From the NCBI GenBank assembly GCA_905197115.1, contig CAJJXN010000080.1, positions 1 through 6,124 on the forward strand: 6,124 bases of DNA. Reading direction: 5' to 3'. Position 1 is the first letter of the stretch. Each line of letters begins with the position of its first letter. Position numbers and translations under genes: made by a program. Positions 1 through 5,603 of this stretch are shown in pieces. The stretch is from an uncultured Bacillota bacterium. GTDB taxonomy: Bacteria; Bacillota_I; Bacilli_A; RFN20; CAG-631. A model generated the notes under the pieces. That model did not search any database and was not told the origin of the DNA. It saw only the letters and a list, made by a program, of their open reading frames with translations.

Positions 1-5
1 TTTTA

Positions 6-140
6 TTATACCTCTTTTCTACTTTTTTTCTTTTGATTCTTAAGTTCGGGCATTGATGCGCAAGCTTGCGGACCATATTTTTTAATTACTTTGTAAAAGT
101 AGGCCAATTCATTTTCTATATTTTCACGACATTTTTTCAC
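6..140 (-). CDS. Possible small protein, 44 aa, GTG start, function unknown
   Basis: An open frame on the minus strand runs from a GTG at 140 to a TAA at 8-6. It is preceded by GAGGTG, a good Shine-Dalgarno match, five bases before the GTG. The predicted peptide is very basic and charged. It starts V/M-KKCRENIENEL, has a middle part with YFYKVIKKYGP, and ends in a lysine/arginine-rich tail (KNQKKKSRKEV). No signal peptide or membrane segment is visible. I do not recognise a family. In favour of a real gene are the ribosome-binding site, and the fact that the stop codon is interlocked with another Shine-Dalgarno-like AGAGGT at 15-10, as if translation passes to a gene just beyond the left edge. 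Against it are the short length, the GTG start and the lack of a convincing promoter (only a TATAGT with a poor -35). It could be spurious. Confidence 0.35.
   Translation of the reverse strand: MKKCRENIENELAYFYKVIKKYGPQACASMPELKNQKKKSRKEV
10..15 (-). promoter_or_regulatory. Ribosome-binding site for a gene beyond the left edge
   Basis: On the minus strand AGAGGT is followed by nine AT-rich bases to the window edge. That is the right spacing for a start codon immediately outside the window. It overlaps the end of the possible 44-codon gene, which would suit translational coupling. The downstream gene itself is not visible, so this is inference. Confidence 0.3.
59..70. repeat. Perfect 12-bp palindrome CGCAAGCTTGCG
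   Basis: This perfect 12-base palindrome is GC-rich compared with its surroundings. It lies inside the possible 44-codon minus-strand gene, where it encodes part of PQACAS, and about 45 bases before the putative ribosome-binding site at the left edge. It could be a protein-binding site or chance; nothing else in the window repeats it. Confidence 0.5.
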
Positions 141-289
141 TACCGCACCTCAAAACTATCTGATTTTCCAAGCAATCTGAAAATTTTTATGGGCAGCGAA
201 TGTAAAAATAAAAGAAAAATTACTATATCAACGTTACCTAAAAGTTAAATGCAATACTTGTTTTCCCAGAACTACATTTCTCTTAACGT

Positions 290-319
290 TTGACATGCTA
301 CAAAATTTCAAAATATTAT
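290..319 (+). promoter_or_regulatory. Predicted sigma-A promoter reading toward the left IS
   Basis: TTGACA at 290-295 is a perfect -35 box. It is followed after 18 bases by TATTAT at 314-319, five of six matches to the -10 consensus. Transcription would start near 326, outside the IS whose end is at 362, and run into the transposase remnant. No intact plus-strand gene follows. The promoter therefore either fed the transposase from outside or belonged to a gene separated from it by the insertion. The remainder of 141-361 holds no other feature I can support. Confidence 0.45.
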
Positions 320-361
320 TTCAATTTCTGCTAACTTATTATATTAAGCCTGTTTTTATTA

Positions 362-381
362 GAGCGTGTTAACATAAAGAG
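362..381 (+). repeat. Left terminal inverted repeat of the IS
   Basis: The sequence begins GAGCGTGTTAACATAAAGAG. Its reverse complement is found with four mismatches at 1111-1130. The core GCGTG and ACATAAA blocks are identical in both ends. TA sits directly outside. Confidence 0.8.
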
Positions 382-1122
382 ATGACAAGCAAGAAAGTAT
401 CTGATATAAGGCGTATGAAAATAAGTAAAACAGACAGAAAAGATAAAAAAACACATGCCGATCAAGATAAAACCAGCAAAAATATCAAAACAGAAATTCT
501 TGAATGCATTATTATATGGTAGAAAACGGATGCAGGTGAAGAGTATTACCCCAAAAAATCTGGGAACTGTCATACAATTTACATGAAGTTTAGCAAACAG
601 ACGAAAAACGGAACCATACAGAGAATTTTCGAGGAGCTTCAAGGGCAGAAAATTATCGATGCTCAAAGTGAAGTTTTGTGCTTGGATAGCACCAATATCA
701 AGGTCCATCCTAATGCTTCCGGAGCCACCAAAAAACAAGTGGTAAACAAAGCATTGGACGCTCAAAAGGAAGCTAACAACGAAGGTACACGCAGTTTGTG
801 TATTTGAAAAAATTGCCTTAAAGATTCAATTTTCAGCAGGAAACCGTCATTACGCGCCAGAAGGCTAAAAATTTATCGAATCGCTTAGTTGTAAGGCCGA
901 GTGCTATTTGTTTATGGACCGTGTTTACGAAGATAATAAAACTCAAGCTCTTGCACTTATGCAAGAGCTTATTCTTGTTGTTCCTCCGAGGAAAAACAGA
1001 AAACTTTCTTGGCAACATGACACAAAACTTTACAAACGTCGCAACAAAATTGGGCGTTTTTCCCTTCATTTATTTTTTCTATTGTAACTTTTGTTTTGGT
1101 TTTTGATGCTCTTTTTATGTAA
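382..1122 (+). pseudogene. IS5-family DDE transposase, broken by frameshifts, stops and a deletion
   Basis: The original protein can be followed in pieces. A start ATG at 382 gives MTSKKVSD. A shifted frame then gives PAKISKQKFLNALL (about 458-515). The frame at 559-735 gives SGNCHTIYMKFSKQTKNG, RIFEELQ and LCLDSTNIKVHP; the aspartate at 685-687 is the first catalytic D. After a run of six A at 730-735, a -1 frame gives SGKQSIGRSKG and hits TAA at 774-776. A further frame from 776 gives TTKVHAVCVFEK, LKIQFSAGNRH (TAA at 866-868), FMDRVYEDNKT and VVPPRKNRK. The YKRRNKIG segment shows the catalytic glutamate replaced by glycine. The following part of the Y-R-E-K signature is deleted, and the end VLVFDALFM with a TAA at 1120-1122 reappears in yet another frame. 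These motifs identify the family. The gene is dead. Confidence 0.88.
945..970 (+). repeat. Perfect 11-bp hairpin inside the transposase remnant
   Basis: AAGCTCTTGCA and TGCAAGAGCTT are perfect reverse complements separated by four bases. The hairpin encodes the ALALMQEL part of the transposase. The second IS copy has a hairpin at the same place (5789-5816) with one base pair exchanged. There is no T-run directly after it, so it is not a standard terminator. Confidence 0.75.
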
Positions 1123-1130
1123 TCACGCTT
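1111..1130 (+). repeat. Right terminal inverted repeat of the IS
   Basis: Read on the minus strand from 1130 it begins AAGCGTGATTACATAAAAAG, matching the left end at 16 of 20 positions. It contains the transposase stop codon. TA follows at 1131-1132. Confidence 0.8.
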
Positions 1131-1180
1131 TAATTATAAACACAAAAATAGGTATATGCAAAAGAACCCGATCTTTAAGT

Positions 1181-1214
1181 TAAAAATAGCCAGACTGAAA
1201 AATTCAGCCTGGCT
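1181..1214 (-). terminator. Rho-independent terminator of the surface-protein gene
   Basis: On the minus strand a 12-bp stem (1214-1203 with 1199-1188, sequence AGCCAGGCTGAA) closes a three-base loop and is followed by ATTTTTA. One pair is a G-U wobble in minus-strand RNA but a C-A mismatch in plus-strand RNA. This supports minus orientation. It lies about 30 bases after the stop codon at 1246. Confidence 0.85.
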
Positions 1215-1245
1215 CCCGTTTGTACAAAAAGTATATTAGCTAAGA

Positions 1246-2718
1246 TTATTTTTCAAAATCTTTACGATTTTTTTTCATGAATACCAAAATAGCTGCACTA
1301 ACAAAAGCAATAAATCCGAACACCGAGAAGGCAACTATGCTAGCATCACCTGTTTTTACAGATTTAGAAGCACTCTTAGCAGCAGCTTCTTTTTTAGCAG
1401 CCTCAGCTTTTTCCTCAGCATTTTTCTGTTCAGTCTCAGCAGCAGCTGATTTGTCTTCTTCAGTTGCACCAAGAGCTACCATAAATGGTGACAAAGAACT
1501 TACACTAACAGTTACAATACCATCTGAATCAACTTTATCTACAAAAGTTTCTATTTCGTCATTTGATAAATGTTTAACAGTTACTGTTTGTCCTGCATAA
1601 TTTTTACCTACGTTTAAAGCCACTTTCATTTTGCCAATACTTGCATCATAATTTGCAATAATATCGTAAGCGAAAATTACTTGAGCATTTTCGTCAGAAA
1701 AGTCATCTTTTAATTTTTTATAATTGTCATTATTTTCCGAAAGAGCAATAGCATCAACAACATCAAGTTTATCAAAAACACCATTAATTTTTGCTATATC
1801 TCCAGCTTCTTTAGAAAGAGTTTTACAAAAATACAGTGTAAATTTCTCGGTAGCTGTAACACCTTCATAAGTAACAGTTATATCATTAATTGTTTGTGAA
1901 ATTTCTTTGTCTTGCTCTACATCATTGCTACTAAAAGTAAATGCATCTTTTGTTTCTTCTGTCCATTCAACAGTAGCTTTACCATCATCTTCATAAGTTA
2001 CATTTAAAGCTAAGCCACTCAAATTAATTTTTTCGCCTTCTATGTAACAGTTTTCAGTTGGTTCTTTAGCTAAAGACACTGCTTTAACGTTACGAGAAAC
2101 CTCTAAAGTACCGAGTGGGCAAACTACGTCGCCAACTTTGACAGAAATAGCTTTGCCATTATGTTTAGTGTAGTCAAATTTAGCATCTTTAGCTATACTA
2201 TCGCCATCAATAGTAATTGCTCCACCTTCCAGCAATTCACGAAGAGCCTCTGCATGATCCGTCTCTTTACCTTTCTTTAAATCTTGAAAAGAAAGTACAT
2301 CCAAAACCTCTGTTTTTACTGTACCGCTATTATGGCTAACTTTTAAAGTTTTGCTAGTATCGTAAATATTTGCCCAGTCGTAAACGGTAACTGCTTTATC
2401 CTCCAAATCAAAACTTGAAGCACTTTCTCCAAAGTCAATTGCAGTTGTATCAGCTGTTACAGTTGCATCATCAATCTTAATCGCATCACCTTTTTCACCA
2501 CTTTGTGTGAGTTTAACATGAGTTACTGTACCACTAATACCTGCAGCATCAACTTTTTCACCAGCCAGATACACAGTTTTACTTGGACTTCCCGAAAGCG
2601 TCGCCTCGGCAGTTTTTGCCAGGTTCAAAGAGGTTGCTGCAGCGCCGAGTGCCAGCGCGATAGAAAAGGATAACCCTTTCTTAAAGATTGTTTTTAGCTT
2701 ACAATTGTTTTTTTGCAT
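1246..2718 (-). CDS. Secreted, probably cell-wall-anchored Ig-like surface protein
   Basis: This is a 490-residue exported protein. Residues 1-39 form a signal peptide: a lysine-rich start, the hydrophobic GLSFSIALALGAAA, and likely cleavage after AEA. Two Ig-like (Big_3-type) segments carry the pattern YxxGEK....G near 50-60 and 225-235. The second is the clearer one (INLSGLALNVTYEDDG). Residues about 345-416 look like the beta-rich domain often found next to wall anchors in Bacillota (GKMKVALNVGKNYAG, then SLSPFMVAL). An alanine/glutamate/lysine-rich linker covers 420-452. The end is SVKTGD (453-458), a hydrophobic span (about 460-480) and the basic tail MKKNRKDFEK, which is a sortase-type sorting signal with V instead of the usual P. 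Family knowledge implies anchoring to peptidoglycan by a sortase; none is in the window. The ligand is unknown. The start is fixed by a Shine-Dalgarno eight bases upstream and a consensus promoter. A terminator follows, so it is probably a single-gene unit. Confidence 0.85.
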   Translation of the reverse strand: MQKNNCKLKTIFKKGLSFSIALALGAAATSLNLAKTAEATLSGSPSKTVYLAGEKVDAAGISGTVTHVKLTQSGEKGDAIKIDDATVTADTTAIDFGESASSFDLEDKAVTVYDWANIYDTSKTLKVSHNSGTVKTEVLDVLSFQDLKKGKETDHAEALRELLEGGAITIDGDSIAKDAKFDYTKHNGKAISVKVGDVVCPLGTLEVSRNVKAVSLAKEPTENCYIEGEKINLSGLALNVTYEDDGKATVEWTEETKDAFTFSSNDVEQDKEISQTINDITVTYEGVTATEKFTLYFCKTLSKEAGDIAKINGVFDKLDVVDAIALSENNDNYKKLKDDFSDENAQVIFAYDIIANYDASIGKMKVALNVGKNYAGQTVTVKHLSNDEIETFVDKVDSDGIVTVSVSSLSPFMVALGATEEDKSAAAETEQKNAEEKAEAAKKEAAAKSASKSVKTGDASIVAFSVFGFIAFVSAAILVFMKKNRKDFEK

Positions 2719-2726
2719 AATTTTTG

Positions 2727-2738
2727 CACCATCTTTCT
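2727..2738 (-). promoter_or_regulatory. Extended Shine-Dalgarno of the surface-protein gene
   Basis: On the minus strand AGAAAGATGGTG matches the full anti-Shine-Dalgarno complement AGAAAGGAGGTG at 10 of 12 bases, eight bases before the ATG at 2718. The ATG inside it (2732-2730) is out of frame with the gene, so 2718 is the start. Confidence 0.6.
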
Positions 2739-2753
2739 TTATTATTTGTTTGT

Positions 2754-2782
2754 ATTATAAGTCACGCAGAAAAAGTTGTCAA
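2754..2782 (-). promoter_or_regulatory. Perfect-consensus sigma-A promoter of the surface-protein gene
   Basis: On the minus strand TTGACA (2782-2777), 17 bases and TATAAT (2759-2754) match the consensus in both boxes and in spacing. Transcription would start near 2747, giving a leader of roughly 29 bases. No operator-like repeat or riboswitch-sized leader is present, so strong constitutive expression is the simplest reading. Confidence 0.9.
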
Positions 2783-2827
2783 TAGTTTTTCCAAAGATTT
2801 TGTGTAGAAGTTTGTCGAAAAAAAATG

Positions 2828-3757
2828 TTAAACTTGACTAATCAAAAAACTAATCAATGGTACAGTAATTATACTAAATGCAGTGGTAATCAGTACAGCC
2901 GCAACAGCATACTCTGGGTAATTATCATACTTTTTAGCAAAAATCGCTATGGATGACATAGATGGAAGTGAGCAAAGTAGAACTACAGTTTTAGCAATAT
3001 TAACTGAAACTGGCACAAATTTCAAAATAGCCCAAATTATCACCGGAAAAAATAACATTTTAAAGAAAATCAACATGTAAATATCAAATTTTTTCAAATA
3101 CTCACGAATATTTGAAAAACAAAACAGACCTCCAATATAAATCATAGATAGCACAGGAGTCATGTCTCCAATAGGCTTCAGTGTCATAAGTAAAGTTTTT
3201 GGCAGTTTTATTCCAACTATAACACCTATTAGCGAAAAAATTATTGCGATTAATGCAGGATTTGCAAAATTTTTTAAGTTTTCCAGTTTAAACTTATTCG
3301 TGTTAGAAGTCAGTTTTATGCCTAAAGTCCATAACATAAGTTGGTCTACTATAGTGCACAGCGACATAAAAATTCCACCCTCTTTGCCAAATATCGCCAA
3401 TATTAAAGGAATTCCAATAAATCCAGCGTTAGAAAACGTCGCCAAAGCTTTGTAGATATTAGATTTTTGTTCATTAAAATGGAATACCCATACAATAAGA
3501 CAATTAAATAAGTATAAAAATATAAAACAAAACATGTAAACTATAAAGATAGGCGAAGAATTAGTCAAATCTCTAAAAGACGGGCCAGAAAGCAAATTGC
3601 AAACCAACATAACTGGCATAGTAATTGTAATTATAAATTTAGACATAGAATCAAGCGCAGATTCATCAAAAACTTTGAATTTAACACAAAAAATCCCTAC
3701 AAAAACAAAAAAAGTAAAAATAAATAATTGCTGTAAAATAATAAAAAATTGCTCCAT
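2828..3757 (-). CDS. AEC-family (auxin efflux carrier-like) membrane transporter
   Basis: This 309-residue protein has the usual length for bacterial AEC permeases and is almost entirely hydrophobic, with about ten membrane spans. Its two similar halves meet around the charged loop near 150-165. Family-type features are TITMPVML (44-51) in an early helix; ATFSNAGFIGIPLI (106-119), the polar break typical of this fold; GDMTPVLSMIYIGG (197-210) at the start of the second half; LPSMSSIAIFAKKYD (264-278); and a closing helix with TTAFSIITVPL (291-301). Characterised bacterial members move malate and related organic acids; the substrate here cannot be read from the sequence. The start is fixed by AGGAGGT six bases before the ATG. 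It follows the 542-residue gene by 74 bp with a terminator in between, and no promoter of its own is evident. After its stop there is a run of T but no good hairpin. Confidence 0.9.
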   Translation of the reverse strand: MEQFFIILQQLFIFTFFVFVGIFCVKFKVFDESALDSMSKFIITITMPVMLVCNLLSGPSFRDLTNSSPIFIVYMFCFIFLYLFNCLIVWVFHFNEQKSNIYKALATFSNAGFIGIPLILAIFGKEGGIFMSLCTIVDQLMLWTLGIKLTSNTNKFKLENLKNFANPALIAIIFSLIGVIVGIKLPKTLLMTLKPIGDMTPVLSMIYIGGLFCFSNIREYLKKFDIYMLIFFKMLFFPVIIWAILKFVPVSVNIAKTVVLLCSLPSMSSIAIFAKKYDNYPEYAVAAVLITTAFSIITVPLISFLISQV

Positions 3758-3763
3758 AAAGAA

Positions 3764-3770
3764 ACCTCCT
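3764..3770 (-). promoter_or_regulatory. Strong ribosome-binding site of the AEC transporter gene
   Basis: AGGAGGT on the minus strand, six bases before the ATG at 3757, is a near-perfect Shine-Dalgarno. The T-run of the preceding terminator ends only a few bases upstream of it. Confidence 0.85.
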
Positions 3771-3773
3771 ATA

Positions 3774-3816
3774 ATTTTAAAAGAACCCCTTCTTGACAGA
3801 GCACGTCAAAAAGGGG
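3774..3816 (-). terminator. Terminator or attenuator between the 542-aa gene and the transporter
   Basis: On the minus strand a 12-bp stem (3816-3805 with 3797-3786, CCCCTTTTTGAC paired with GTCAAGAAGGGG) closes a seven-base loop and is followed by TTCTTTT. The one imperfect pair is a G-U wobble only in minus-strand RNA, which sets the orientation. It lies 15 bases after the stop codon of the upstream gene. Because the transporter's ribosome-binding site starts almost at once, the hairpin is also inside the transporter's leader. A run of seven C directly precedes the stem's C-run overlap (3819-3813). Confidence 0.85.
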
Positions 3817-3831
3817 GGGAAAATAAATTTT

Positions 3832-5460
3832 TTAAATATTGCAAGTCTTTCTGCCTTTTTCCTGCAAATTATAATAATAAGCTAAGATCTCACCAATATC
3901 ATAATCATTATCAATAGAAAAAGCATCACGATTTAAGATAAAATTCTTATCTTCAAGAACTTTTCTAGCATCGTTATAAACAAAATTAATAGTTTCTTTC
4001 CAGAATAAAATATTCTCGACGCGAAGATCTACCCAACCAACTTGAATCCATTTCTCCAATCGTTCGCGCGTGATGGTCAAATCACAGCCTTTGTCAGGAT
4101 ATAAACTATACTCACCAATATATATGTTATCATTTTCTGTTACAATAGGCAAGCCCAAAGATAACATTTCAACCAGCAAATTTCTATTATTTTCAAGATT
4201 TCTGATAATTAAATCGTATAATTTTTTAATGTCTATACTTTTAAGCTCATCAACAGTTTTGCAAACTTGCTTTATCATATATAATTCGTAAAGACGTTTT
4301 GCAACAGTAACTCCAAGATTTCCTGTTGCGATGCTTGTTGAGTTATTTTTCTTCATCAGATTTTGAATTTCTGATTTTATTTTTTCAACCATAGCCTTTC
4401 CTGCAAAAGTAGAACCTAACATTCCTGAGTCCATATAATTAAGCATATTTTTCTTCGTTTTTCCACAAATATCTTCTATTGCAGCGTTGGCAACTTCTTC
4501 TTTAGTGATAGCCTCCATTTGTCCAAGTGCTGTAAGTGCAGATAATTCATATAAAGAATAAACATGATTTTCTCCAGCTCTAACCACAGGAAATTCAAGA
4601 TATTCATCGCTGATCCCTTTTGAATATGTAAGCTTTTCTCCATCTACAAGCTTCATTTTTTGAGGGTTATTAATCTTTTTAACCAAACCAACATCTGTTT
4701 CAATAGGTTCAAATTTGGTGCTATCGTAACCTACAAATGTTGCCGGAATTAAAAGACTTATATTATGATGTGTTGTATGAGATAAATTCCACAATAATTG
4801 ATGTAAGACTCCAGCTGCCGATATTTTTCCCATCAAAGCAAACGATAATGATGATTTTGGGGTGTCTCCGTGAGTATAGGGCATATTCATGCCCATCCCA
4901 CCTAAACCAGTTGTGGAAACTTTTAAATATTTTTTTACTTTAAAATCTTCCATAACCAATTTTAAAGAATACACAAAATTTACGGCTTTTGGCACAAAAT
5001 CATTAAGGAGAATTTCTGCAGATGTGTTTACATCAATATTTGCACTTTTACTTACTTTACTTAATATCAACTCAGGTTTATAGTGATTACCTAATACCGT
5101 CCCAGAATTTATGGCATCTATTATTAAATCAGGGTTCCATTTTTGAACTAGTTTATATAAAGTTGATTTTTTTAATATCTCCGGGCCTAAATCGGAATAA
5201 TAAAAACTTAATAATTCATCTTTATATTTTAGCTGTTCTTCCATTGTATTTAATTTGTTAAAATCAAAAGGTAAAAATACATCACCATATGAAGGGATTA
5301 ATTCAATATTTTTACAATACTCAGAAAAATACTTGCAACAATAACCTGATTCAGTTTTTGTTAAATTGTGTAGAATAATTCTTTCAGGATTTTGTTCTAT
5401 AATTCTTTTTGTTATTGCTTTCCCTATTTGTCCAACGCCTAAAACTAAAACCGTTTTCAT
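3832..5460 (-). CDS. Rossmann-fold NAD(P)-binding dehydrogenase/epimerase-like protein
   Basis: This is a 542-residue cytosolic protein with no signal peptide or membrane span. It begins with a beta strand and the dinucleotide-binding loop GVGQIG (residues 8-13, GxGxxG). SYGDVFLP (57-64) and PDLIIDAINSGT (110-121) follow at the places where short-chain dehydrogenase/epimerase proteins have equivalent strands. A striking block VSTTGLGGMGMNMPYTHGD (181-199) resembles the strand after which SDR proteins place catalytic residues. The second half (about 270-540) is mostly predicted helical and matches no family I can name. SDR proteins are usually 250-350 residues, so this is a long form with an extra domain. 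Cofactor binding is likely; the substrate is unknown. A conventional Y-x-x-x-K pair is not obvious. AGAGG (5475-5471) lies ten bases before the ATG. I found no convincing promoter in 5461-5603. It probably forms a leaky two-gene unit with the transporter. Confidence 0.7.
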   Translation of the reverse strand: MKTVLVLGVGQIGKAITKRIIEQNPERIILHNLTKTESGYCCKYFSEYCKNIELIPSYGDVFLPFDFNKLNTMEEQLKYKDELLSFYYSDLGPEILKKSTLYKLVQKWNPDLIIDAINSGTVLGNHYKPELILSKVSKSANIDVNTSAEILLNDFVPKAVNFVYSLKLVMEDFKVKKYLKVSTTGLGGMGMNMPYTHGDTPKSSLSFALMGKISAAGVLHQLLWNLSHTTHHNISLLIPATFVGYDSTKFEPIETDVGLVKKINNPQKMKLVDGEKLTYSKGISDEYLEFPVVRAGENHVYSLYELSALTALGQMEAITKEEVANAAIEDICGKTKKNMLNYMDSGMLGSTFAGKAMVEKIKSEIQNLMKKNNSTSIATGNLGVTVAKRLYELYMIKQVCKTVDELKSIDIKKLYDLIIRNLENNRNLLVEMLSLGLPIVTENDNIYIGEYSLYPDKGCDLTITRERLEKWIQVGWVDLRVENILFWKETINFVYNDARKVLEDKNFILNRDAFSIDNDYDIGEILAYYYNLQEKGRKTCNI

Positions 5461-5603
5461 TTTTTATAAGCCTCTACTTTCAAAAAAATTAAGATCAACC
5501 ACCAAATTTTTTCTTTTCACACGCAAAAAAAGTTTCAACACAAAGTAAAAATAATATTTTTCAATTCTCTCAAAATTTTATCTTTCACTTCCAGTACAAA
5601 AAA

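Larger units (their letters stand above)
362..1130 (+). mobile_element. Degenerate IS5-family (IS427-like) insertion sequence, complete ends
   Basis: This 769-bp element is bounded by imperfect terminal inverted repeats (362-381 and 1111-1130, 16 of 20 bases matching), with TA immediately outside both ends (360-361 and 1131-1132). A TA-type target duplication, a short length and a single transposase split over two frames suit the IS427-like branch of IS5. The transposase stop codon at 1120-1122 lies inside the right inverted repeat, leaving almost no non-coding sequence there. The transposase is inactivated, so the element cannot move itself. A related, diverged copy lies inverted at the right end of the window. 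Confidence 0.85.

Noticed and set aside
163..190. ATTTTC...GAAAAT inverted repeat followed by T as a plus-strand terminator
   Set aside because: The stem is only six pairs, nearly all A-T, with a ten-base loop, and there is no plus-strand gene before it.
338..343. TATAAT on the minus strand near the IS edge as a promoter for the left-edge small gene
   Set aside because: No -35 box lies at 16-18 bases. The nearest candidate, TTAACA inside the inverted repeat, is 23 bases away, too far for a normal promoter.
331..765. 144-codon open frame on the minus strand
   Set aside because: It runs antisense to the transposase remnant, whose plus-strand motifs (LDST, RIFEELQ) are clear. No ribosome-binding site or family resemblance.
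833..1106. Open frames on both strands (833-1069 minus, 921-1106 plus)
   Set aside because: Both are out of frame with the recognisable transposase pieces FMDRVYED and VVPPRKNRK in the same DNA, so they are shadows.
1277..1600. 107-codon plus-strand frame rich in alanine and serine
   Set aside because: It is the antisense of the alanine/lysine-rich linker of the surface protein. Its composition reflects that linker and there is no start signal.
2730..2732. Alternative ATG upstream of the surface-protein start
   Set aside because: It is out of frame with the 490-residue protein and lies within its Shine-Dalgarno sequence.
5461..5603. Promoter for the 542-residue gene (TATTAT, TTGAAA and TTGATC motifs)
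   Set aside because: None of the -35-like and -10-like motifs fall at a usable spacing, so no promoter is claimed.
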